44,724 bases of DNA from Streptosporangiaceae bacterium (GTDB lineage: Bacteria; Actinomycetota; Actinomycetes; Streptosporangiales; Streptosporangiaceae). The translations under genes were made by a program, and so were the position numbers. Numbering within the stretch: the stretch's first letter is position 1; every line of letters begins with the position of its first letter. The notes beneath the pieces were generated by a model. It did not search any database. It saw nothing but the letters and a program-made list of their open reading frames with translations, and was not told the DNA's origin. Shown here piece by piece: positions 7,496-14,006 of the stretch. The stretch spans positions 1 through 44,724 of the forward strand of contig JASHOI010000342.1 in assembly GCA_030041195.1 (NCBI GenBank). The letters are read 5' to 3'.

Positions 7496-8950
7496 GTGAG
7501 CGGGTCGGCAGGATCCGACGGCGGCGGCGCCGCGACGCTGGCGGAAGGGGTCGAGCCCGCTCTCACCGCGGTAGAGCACCGGGGCATCGAGCACGTCCCG
7601 CTGACCAGCCGGTGGGGCGGCCCGAGCAGCCTGTTCTGGATGTGGGCGGGCGCGGTCTGGAACGTCGAGTTCGTCGTCTACGGCGGCCTGGCGGTGGTGG
7701 TCTTCGGGCTCTCGTTCGCCCAGGCCGTCGTCGTCATCGTGATCGGCAACCTGTTCTACGTGCTCACCGGGCTGGCCAGCCTGCAGGGGCCGCGCGCAGG
7801 CACGACCGCGTTCGCGATCAGCCGGGCCCCGTTCGGGCCCAACGGCAACCGGATGCCCTCGTTCTTCAACTGGGTGACCCAGGTCGGGTTCGAGATCGAG
7901 GGCATCGCGCTGATCGTGCTCGCCGCGATCGCGCTCGGCGCCAAGGCCGGGTTCTCGGCCGGTGTCCCGGCGAAGGTCATCTTCATCATCCTGGCCGTGG
8001 CGGTCCAGGCAGTGCTGCCGCTGCTCGGCCACGCCGCGGTGCTGCGCGTGCTCAAGTGGCTCAGCATCCCGTTCGTCGTGCTGTTCGTGGTCATGGCGAT
8101 CCTCACCACGTCCAAGGTGAACCTGCACGTCCCGGCGCACGGCGCTGGCTGGGGCTCGTGGTTCGTGTTCCTGGCCCTGGTGATCTCCGCCGGCGGCCTC
8201 GGCTGGACCGAGAACGGCAACGACTACTCGCGCTACCTGCCGCCGGACACGAACCCGCGGGGCATCGTGGCCGGGGTCGCGCTGGGCGGCGCGATCCCCT
8301 CGGCGCTGCTGGAGATCCTGGGCGCGGCCGTCGCGACCGGGGTGCCGGCGGCGACGACGATCACCGGGCTCACCGCGAGCCTTCCGAGCTGGTTCGTGTG
8401 GCCGTTCCTGATCTTCGCGATCTTCCAGCTGTTCGCGATCAACACGATCGACCTCTACTCGTCCGGCGTCACGCTGCAGAGCCTGATACCCAAGCTGCAC
8501 CGGCTGCACTGCGTGGCGATCGACACCGTCGTCTGCGGCGCGTTCGCCGCCTACGCGGTCTTCTCGTCCAGGTTCTTCTCGCTGCTGGCCGACTTCCTGC
8601 TGTTCATCATCGTGTGGCTGGGCCCGTGGTGCGCGATCTTCCTGATCGACGCGTGGCTGCGGCGCAACCGGTACGACAACGACGCGCTGCTGAACGAGAA
8701 GCGGGGGAGCCGTTACTTCCGCAACGGCGGGGTGTTCTGGCCCGCGATCATCGCCCAGGTGGTCGGCATGGTCGCCGCCGCACTGTGGCTGAATGCCTAC
8801 TCTCCGTACGTCTCGCCGCTGTCCAGCCGGGTCGACGGGTCAGACTTCAGCGTGTTCATGGGCCTGTTCTTCGGCGGCATCACCTACTGGCTGCTGGCCC
8901 GCAGGTCCGTCAGGGCCGAGGCCGAGGCGACCCCCACCACGGCGGTGTAA
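7496..8950 (+). CDS. NCS1 family purine/cytosine:cation symporter
   Basis: The protein has 484 residues and about 12 hydrophobic helices, as expected for nucleobase:cation symporter-1 permeases (CodB/PurP type). Family-like landmarks are HRGIEHVPLTSRWGGPSSLF at the N-terminus, GPRAGTTAFAISRAPFGPNGN after helix 2, and FNWVTQVGFEIEG in helix 3. It sits in the inner membrane and would import a purine or ureide such as hypoxanthine, urate or allantoin. It is the first gene of a run of purine-catabolic genes on the same strand, with OHCU decarboxylase about 30 bases downstream. The GTG start gives the full conserved N-terminus. The exact substrate cannot be told from sequence. Confidence 0.9.
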   Translation: MSGSAGSDGGGAATLAEGVEPALTAVEHRGIEHVPLTSRWGGPSSLFWMWAGAVWNVEFVVYGGLAVVVFGLSFAQAVVVIVIGNLFYVLTGLASLQGPRAGTTAFAISRAPFGPNGNRMPSFFNWVTQVGFEIEGIALIVLAAIALGAKAGFSAGVPAKVIFIILAVAVQAVLPLLGHAAVLRVLKWLSIPFVVLFVVMAILTTSKVNLHVPAHGAGWGSWFVFLALVISAGGLGWTENGNDYSRYLPPDTNPRGIVAGVALGGAIPSALLEILGAAVATGVPAATTITGLTASLPSWFVWPFLIFAIFQLFAINTIDLYSSGVTLQSLIPKLHRLHCVAIDTVVCGAFAAYAVFSSRFFSLLADFLLFIIVWLGPWCAIFLIDAWLRRNRYDNDALLNEKRGSRYFRNGGVFWPAIIAQVVGMVAAALWLNAYSPYVSPLSSRVDGSDFSVFMGLFFGGITYWLLARRSVRAEAEATPTTAV

Positions 8951-8981
8951 CGCGCCACTGACTCTGACCAGCCTGAACGCG

Positions 8982-9452
8982 ATGCCGGGCGAACTCGCCC
9001 GGCAGCACCTGCTGGCGTGCTGCTCGTCCGCGCGCTGGGCCGCCGAGGTCGCGTCAGGCCGGCCGTACGCCTCCGCCGGTGAGCTGCTGGCAACTTCGGA
9101 TCAGGCGGTGGCCCGCCTGGTACCCGCCGACCTGGAGCAGGCGCTGGCCGGTCACCCGCGGATCGGGGATAGACGCGACGTGGACGAACGGTCCCGGCGC
9201 GAGCAGGCCGGGGTCATCGGGGCCGATCCGGCCACGATCCGGGCCCTGGCCGAGGGCAACGAGGAGTACGAGCGCCGGTTCGGCCACATCTACCTGGTCT
9301 GCGCCACCGGCCGCAACGCCGCGGACCTGCTCGCCCTGCTCCGCGAGCGGCTCGGCAACGATCCCGGCGCCGAGTGGGGCGTGGTCCGCCGCGAGCTAGG
9401 GAAGATCAACCGGAACAGGCTGGCCAGGCTGATCGACGAGGGCGGGGAATGA
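8982..9452 (+). CDS. uraD: OHCU decarboxylase (2-oxo-4-hydroxy-4-carboxy-5-ureidoimidazoline decarboxylase)
   Basis: The enzyme performs the third step of urate breakdown, converting OHCU to S-allantoin with loss of CO2. The signature HPRIGD is present with the catalytic His, followed by the helical EYERRFGHIYLVCATGRNAADLLALL. From the ATG at 8982 the protein has 156 residues. The conserved family N-terminus (an LNAMP-like stretch) begins a few codons earlier, and the frame stays open there without ATG or GTG after the TAA at the permease end. The real start may therefore be a CTG at 8958, 8964 or 8973. The stop overlaps the next gene's ATG. Confidence 0.88.
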   Translation: MPGELARQHLLACCSSARWAAEVASGRPYASAGELLATSDQAVARLVPADLEQALAGHPRIGDRRDVDERSRREQAGVIGADPATIRALAEGNEEYERRFGHIYLVCATGRNAADLLALLRERLGNDPGAEWGVVRRELGKINRNRLARLIDEGGE

Positions 9453-9784
9453 CGCAGATAACAACCCATGTGCTCGACACCGCGCGCGGCGCACCAGCGG
9501 CCGGCGTGCCGGTCCGGCTGGAGAGCGTGTCCGGTCCAGGCCCCGGCGAGATCGGCCGCGCCAGCACCGATGCCGACGGGCGGGTCCGTGACATCGGGCC
9601 GGAGCGGCTGCCGCCCGGGACCTACCGGCTCGTCTTCGGCACCGCCGCCTACTTCGCGGAGCAGCGGACGGCCGGGTTCTTCCCCGAGGTCGCGATCACA
9701 TTCACCGTCGAAGGGGAGGGGCGGCACTACCATGTTCCGCTGCTGCTCAGCCCGTTCGGCTACGCCACCTACCGTGGGAGCTAA
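9449..9784 (+). CDS. uraH: 5-hydroxyisourate hydrolase (transthyretin-like)
   Basis: The protein has 111 residues, the usual size of HIU hydrolase. It opens ITTHVLDTARGAPAAGVPV, which holds the active-site His of the family. It carries the central GTYRLVFGTAAYF and HYHVPLLLSPFGYATYRGS, and ends in the diagnostic YRGS tetrapeptide. It hydrolyses 5-hydroxyisourate, the urate oxidase product, to OHCU, the substrate of the upstream decarboxylase. The ATG overlaps the uraD stop as ATGA, so translation is coupled. It acts in the cytoplasm; the active form in the family is a homotetramer. Confidence 0.95.
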   Translation: MTQITTHVLDTARGAPAAGVPVRLESVSGPGPGEIGRASTDADGRVRDIGPERLPPGTYRLVFGTAAYFAEQRTAGFFPEVAITFTVEGEGRHYHVPLLLSPFGYATYRGS

Positions 9785-9788
9785 TGCG

Positions 9789-10706
9789 ATGGCGATCGTG
9801 CTCGGCCGCAACCAGTACGGCAAGGCTGAGACCCACGTCGTGCGGGTCTACCGGGACAACGGCCGGCACGAGATCAGGGACCTCAACGTCTCCACCCTGC
9901 TGCGCGGAGACTTCGGCGACGCGCACTCCCGCGGCGACCAGGCCAACGTGCTGCCCACCGACAGCCAGAAGAACACGGTTTTCGCATATGCCAAGGAAGC
10001 CGGCGTGGGCGAGATCGAGGATTACGCGCTCGACCTTGCCCGCCACTTCGTCAACGACATCCGGCCGGTCACCGCGGCCAGGGTGGAGGTCGAGGAGTAC
10101 CGCTGGGAACGCGTCAGCGTGGCCGGCCAGCCGCACCCGCACACGTTCACCAGGGCGTCGAGCGAGGCCCGCACCACGGCCGTGACCGTCACCGGCCGGA
10201 ACCGGGCGGCCTGGCACCGGGTCGTCTCGGGCCTGACCGGCCTCGTGGTGCTGAAGTCGACCGGCTCGGAGTTCCACGGCTTTCTCAACGACCGCTACAC
10301 CACGCTGGCGGAGACCGACGACCGGATCCTGGCCACGTCGCTGACCGCGCGCTGGCGCTATCAGCTGCACCGCGGCCAGCCAAAGAGCTGGGACGAGGCG
10401 CACGCCCAGATACGGCAGATCCTGCTCGAGCGGTTCGCCGTGACGCACAGCCTGGCGCTGCAGCAGACGCTGTGGGAGATGGGCAAGGCGGTGCTCGAGG
10501 CCAGGAGCGACGTGGCGGAGATCAGGCTGTCCGCGCCGAACCTGCACCACTTCCTCGCCGACCTGGCACCGTTTGGCCTGGACAATCCCGGGGAGGTGTT
10601 CCACGCCGCCGACCGTCCCTACGGCCTGATCCAAGCCGCCGTCCAGCGGGACGACGCCGAGGACGCGGGCCCCGCCTGGGACTCCGCAGCGGCCTTCGCG
10701 AGCTAG
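9789..10706 (+). CDS. pucL: Urate oxidase (uricase)
   Basis: The protein has 305 residues, normal for cofactor-free uricases, and is a tandem of two T-fold domains. The N-terminus reads VLGRNQYGKAETHVVRV with the catalytic Lys. NVLPTDSQKNTVFAYAKE carries the conserved active-site Thr, and RTTAVTVTGRN, SGLTGLVVLKSTGSEFHGF and FLNDRYTTLAETDDRILAT follow as in the family. It oxidises urate with O2 to 5-hydroxyisourate and H2O2. The ATG at 9789 follows the uraH stop by 4 bases. No catalase or peroxidase for the peroxide lies nearby. It is probably cytoplasmic. Confidence 0.95.
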   Translation: MAIVLGRNQYGKAETHVVRVYRDNGRHEIRDLNVSTLLRGDFGDAHSRGDQANVLPTDSQKNTVFAYAKEAGVGEIEDYALDLARHFVNDIRPVTAARVEVEEYRWERVSVAGQPHPHTFTRASSEARTTAVTVTGRNRAAWHRVVSGLTGLVVLKSTGSEFHGFLNDRYTTLAETDDRILATSLTARWRYQLHRGQPKSWDEAHAQIRQILLERFAVTHSLALQQTLWEMGKAVLEARSDVAEIRLSAPNLHHFLADLAPFGLDNPGEVFHAADRPYGLIQAAVQRDDAEDAGPAWDSAAAFAS

Positions 10707-10722
10707 CGGCGAGGGGTCGTCC

Positions 10723-11595
10723 GTGGATTTTCTGCAGCCCACGAGCTGGGAGGATGCCCTGGCCGCCAAGGCTGCGCGGCCCGAGGCGGTGCCGATCGCC
10801 GGGGGCACCGACGTGATGGTGGAACTCAACTTCGACGCCCGCCGGCCCGCCGCCCTGCTGGACCTGACCAGGGTCCCCGACCTGGCCCGGTGGACCGCCG
10901 AGGGCAACACGATCCGGCTCGGCGCCGGGGTCAGCTACGCCCGGGTGATCGACGAGCTCGGTGACCGGCTGCCCGGCCTGGCCATGGCGGCCCGGACGGT
11001 GGGCTCGCCGCAGATCCGCAACAGAGGCACGGTGGGGGGCAACCTCGGCGCAGCTTCGCCCGCCGGCGACAGCCATCCGCCGCTGCTCGCGGCCGGGGCC
11101 GAGATCGAGGTGGCGTCGGTGCGCGGGGTCCGCACGATCCCCGCCGCCGGCTTCTACACCGGCGTGAAGCGCAACGCGCTTGCCGAGGACGAGCTGATCG
11201 CGGCGATCATGATCCCGGTGGCGGCCGGCCCGCAGCAGTTCAGCAAGATCGGCACCCGCAACGCGATGGTGATCGCGGTGGCGTCGTTCTGCATCTGCCT
11301 GAACCCGCTGGACCGGACCGTCGGCACCGGGATCGGCTCGGCGGCGCCGACGCCGAGGCGCGCGGCGGATGCCGAGCTGTTCCTGGCCGGGGCGCTGGAC
11401 GAGGCCGGCCTGTGGGAATCACGCGCCGATCTCCCCGAATCCGTGGTCGCCGAGTTCGGGGAGAAGGCGAAGGCCGCCGCGTCCCCGGTCGACGACGTCA
11501 GGGGCACGGCCGCTTACCGCCGCCATGGGCTCGCCGTCATGGCCAGGCGTACGCTGACCTGGGCCTGGAACTCTTTCCAGGCTCAGGGAGGCTGA
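10723..11595 (+). CDS. pucC: Xanthine dehydrogenase FAD-binding subunit (CoxM-like)
   Basis: The protein has 290 residues. It shows the VAO-type FAD motif PIAGGTDVMVELN near residue 27 and the second FAD loop SPQIRNRGTVGGNLGAASPAGDS around residues 100-120. The C-terminal CO_deh_flav_C domain follows (KIGTRNAMVIAVASFCICL). It passes electrons from the Fe-S subunit to NAD+ in a three-subunit xanthine dehydrogenase. The Fe-S subunit lies 4 bases downstream, but the molybdenum subunit is at 29712, about 16 kb away. The start is GTG, 16 bases after uricase. Confidence 0.9.
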   Translation: MDFLQPTSWEDALAAKAARPEAVPIAGGTDVMVELNFDARRPAALLDLTRVPDLARWTAEGNTIRLGAGVSYARVIDELGDRLPGLAMAARTVGSPQIRNRGTVGGNLGAASPAGDSHPPLLAAGAEIEVASVRGVRTIPAAGFYTGVKRNALAEDELIAAIMIPVAAGPQQFSKIGTRNAMVIAVASFCICLNPLDRTVGTGIGSAAPTPRRAADAELFLAGALDEAGLWESRADLPESVVAEFGEKAKAAASPVDDVRGTAAYRRHGLAVMARRTLTWAWNSFQAQGG

Positions 11596-11599
11596 CCGC

Positions 11600-12079
11600 A
11601 TGCGGATCACGGCGACGGTCAACGGCGAGACCCGGCAGGCGGACGACGTCTGGGAGGGCGAGAGCCTGCTCTACGTGCTGCGGGAGCGGATGGGGCTGCC
11701 CGGGTCGAAGAACGCCTGCGAGCAGGGCGAGTGCGGCTCGTGCACGGTGTACCTGGACGACGAGGCGGTCTGTGCCTGCCTGGTCGCGGCCGGCCAGGCG
11801 CAGGGCCGCAGCATCGTCACGGTCGAGGGCCTGGCCGCGCCGAACGGCGCCCTGCACCCGGTGCAGCAGGCGTTCATCGAAGCCGGGGCGGTGCAGTGCG
11901 GGTTCTGCACGCCCGGCCTGCTGATCGCAACGCACGACCTGCTGCGCAGGCGCGCGCGGCCGACGGACGCCGAGATCCGCGAGGCGCTGGCCGGCAACCT
12001 GTGCCGGTGCACCGGGTACGAGAAGATCCTCGCGGCCGTGCGGCTGGCCGCGGACCGGTGGCAAGGCCGCGCGTCGTGA
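11600..12079 (+). CDS. pucE: Xanthine dehydrogenase 2Fe-2S subunit (CoxS-like)
   Basis: The protein has 159 residues. A plant-type ferredoxin domain holds one [2Fe-2S] cluster with NACEQGECGSC and a later Cys in the AVCACL segment. The C-terminal domain holds the second cluster with QCGFCTPG and NLCRCTGY. All eight expected cysteines appear present. The subunit relays electrons between the molybdenum site and FAD. It follows the FAD subunit by 4 bases, and its stop overlaps the deaminase GTG as GTGA. Confidence 0.93.
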   Translation: MRITATVNGETRQADDVWEGESLLYVLRERMGLPGSKNACEQGECGSCTVYLDDEAVCACLVAAGQAQGRSIVTVEGLAAPNGALHPVQQAFIEAGAVQCGFCTPGLLIATHDLLRRRARPTDAEIREALAGNLCRCTGYEKILAAVRLAADRWQGRAS

Positions 12080-13464
12080 CCAGCCTCATCCTCAGCGGCT
12101 GCCACGTGCTGACCATGAACCCCGAGCGGGACGAGTACCCCACCGGGCACGTCGTCGTGGAGGGCGACCGGATCACCGCCGTGGGATCAGGGCAAGAACG
12201 CGACGCCGACGGCCTGCGCGTGGACGCCACCGGCTGCCTGGCCACCCCCGGCCTCGTCAACACGCACGACCACCTGTACCAGTGGGCCACCAGGGGCCAC
12301 GCCGTCGACGCCCCGCTCTTCGGCTGGCTGACCGAGCTGTATCCGGTCTGGGCGCGGATGGACGCGGGGATCGTGCGCGCCGCCGCGACGGCGGCACTAG
12401 TCTGGCTGGCCAGAACCGGGTGCACGACCACCATGGATCACCACTACCTGTTCCCCGAGCGGGGCGGCGACCTGCTCGCCGCCACCGTCGAGGCCGCAGC
12501 CGGCGTGGGCCTGCGGTTCCATCCCACCCGTGGCTCCATGGACGTGGGCCGGAGCGGGGGCGGGCTGCCGCCGGACGACGTGGTGGAGGACATCGGCGCG
12601 ATCCTCGACGCGACACAGGCGGCGATCGACCGGTTCCACGACCCGTCGCCCGGCTCGATGGTGCGGGTCGGCGTGGCGCCGTGCTCGCCGTTCAGCTGCA
12701 GCCGCGAGCTGCTCACCGAGTCGGCCAAGCTGGCTCGAAGCTACCCGCGGAGCAGCGGCATCCGGCTGCACACGCATCTCGCCGAATCCGCCGACGAGGA
12801 CGACTACTGCCTCGAGCACTTCGGCTGCAAGCCGGTCGAGTACATGGACTCGGTTGGCTGGCTCGGCCCGGATGTCTGGCTGGCGCACGGGGTGCACCTG
12901 GACGACCACGCGATCTGCCGGATCGCAGCGACCGGCACCGGCGTCGCGCACTGCCCGTGCTCCAACGCCAGGCTCGGCTCGGGGATCTGCCGCACCCGGT
13001 CGCTGCTCGACGCGGGCGTCCCGGTCGGGCTCGGGGTGGACGGCGCCGCCTCCCAGGAGGCCGGCTCGCTGGTGGGCGAAGTCAACGCGGCGGCGCTGTT
13101 CGCCAGGGCGACCGGCGGCGCCGGGGCGATGACCGTGCGCGAGGCCGTCGGGCTCGGCACGCTCGGCGGGGCGAGGGTCCTCGGCCGCGAGGCCGACATC
13201 GGTTCGCTGGAGCCGGGCAAGCTCGCGGACATCGCGCTGTGGCGGCTGGACCGGCTGCCGCACGCCGGCATCGCTGACCCGGTGGCCGCGCTGGTGCTCG
13301 GCCCGCCGCCCCCGCTCGAGCTGCTGCTCGTGGGCGGCCGGACCGTGGTCGAGCGGGACCGCGTGGTGACGGTCGACGAGCAGCAGGTGGCCGACGCGGC
13401 CCGCCGCGCCAGCGAGGACCTGGCAGGCTTATCAGGCCCGCGTGCGGCCGCAGCACTGGCCTAG
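12076..13464 (+). CDS. 8-oxoguanine/guanine deaminase family amidohydrolase
   Basis: The protein has 462 residues in the amidohydrolase superfamily, ATZ/TRZ-GuaD branch. The metal pair His64-x-His66 lies in NTHDHLYQWATRG, further ligands in HTHLAESADED, and the late Asp in GLGVDGAASQE. The RGSM and GGLPPDDVVED segments and the SPF...SRELL pattern resemble 8-oxoguanine deaminase rather than plain guanine deaminase. With 8-oxoguanine the product is urate, the uricase substrate, made without xanthine dehydrogenase; with guanine it would be xanthine. The GTG start overlaps the previous stop. It is the last gene of the first purine block, and a GC-rich repeat or terminator region follows. Confidence 0.85.
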   Translation: MTSLILSGCHVLTMNPERDEYPTGHVVVEGDRITAVGSGQERDADGLRVDATGCLATPGLVNTHDHLYQWATRGHAVDAPLFGWLTELYPVWARMDAGIVRAAATAALVWLARTGCTTTMDHHYLFPERGGDLLAATVEAAAGVGLRFHPTRGSMDVGRSGGGLPPDDVVEDIGAILDATQAAIDRFHDPSPGSMVRVGVAPCSPFSCSRELLTESAKLARSYPRSSGIRLHTHLAESADEDDYCLEHFGCKPVEYMDSVGWLGPDVWLAHGVHLDDHAICRIAATGTGVAHCPCSNARLGSGICRTRSLLDAGVPVGLGVDGAASQEAGSLVGEVNAAALFARATGGAGAMTVREAVGLGTLGGARVLGREADIGSLEPGKLADIALWRLDRLPHAGIADPVAALVLGPPPPLELLLVGGRTVVERDRVVTVDEQQVADAARRASEDLAGLSGPRAAAALA

Positions 13465-13466
13465 CT

Positions 13467-13526
13467 CACCGCCGGCCGGGGCCGGGAGTCAGGCTCATCG
13501 CCGGCCTGGCCGGCCGGCAGTCAGGC
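13467..13526 (+). repeat. Imperfect tandem repeat after the deaminase gene, possible terminator
   Basis: Two adjacent units of about 28 and 31 bases (13467-13494 and 13496-13526) share CGCCGGCC, GGCCGG and AGTCAGGC. Both can fold on themselves (for example GCCGGCCTGGCCGGC at 13500-13514). The position at the end of the first purine operon fits a terminator, but no T-run follows. Confidence 0.4.
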
Positions 13527-13582
13527 CGCGGCTGCCGCAGTCGCTATGCTGCGCCGCCAACCATTCATCCCGTATCATCGGT

Positions 13583-13599
13583 ATTCCTCTATAGGGAAT
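13583..13599. promoter_or_regulatory. ATTCC-N7-GGAAT palindrome, candidate IclR-type operator (copy 1)
   Basis: ATTCCTCTATAGGGAAT lies in an AT-rich pocket about 90 bases before the decayed amidohydrolase gene. The same arms with the same 7-base spacing recur at 20056-20072 in the promoter between the MetE-like and aldolase genes. Two IclR genes lie in the same block, so one of them is the likely binder. Confidence 0.5.
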
Positions 13600-13686
13600 A
13601 TTAAACGACATCTCTCCCTAAAGCAGAAGATATTTTAGGATGTCCTCGCTCCACTGCCGCGCCAGTCGCAACTGTCAGGAGCCGGG

Positions 13687-13965
13687 ATGAAGATTGACCT
13701 GCATGGTCATGCCATCGCACTACGGCTGGGACGGTGTCAGGACCACCGACGAGGTGCTGCGAGCGGGGCTGACCGAGCCAAACCGGAGCTTCGGCGGCAC
13801 GTCCGACCGGCAGCACCTAGTCGACGCCGACGTCCCACCGATCTCGTCGCGCCCTTACAGAGGCTGGATCACACCCGCATTATCGCGTCGGACGTGGACC
13901 GCGCCAATGATCGGGGAGCCACACCATCGGATTCACGGAACATCCGCGATAGCCGCAAAGGCGCC
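13687..13965 (+). pseudogene. Decayed, 3'-truncated LigJ-like amidohydrolase
   Basis: The region from 13465 to the kinase start has no intact gene. From 13687 one frame gives MKIDLHGHAI, a typical amidohydrolase start with His-x-His. After a frame change, the next frame reads HYGWDGVRTTDEVLRAGL, NRSFGG, QHLVDADV and ISSRPYR. These line up in order with the intact LigJ-like protein at 24557, which has NRAFG, EHLDAAGIDV and ISPRPY. Remnants such as TWTAPM and HHRIHG may continue to about 13960. The match then ends just before the sensor kinase starts. This looks like a second hydratase gene lost by frameshift and truncation. The alignment was made by eye. Confidence 0.5.
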
Positions 13966-14006
13966 TATCTGCGGGATCGGGCAGGATGGGGAGAAAGGCT
14001 GCATCG

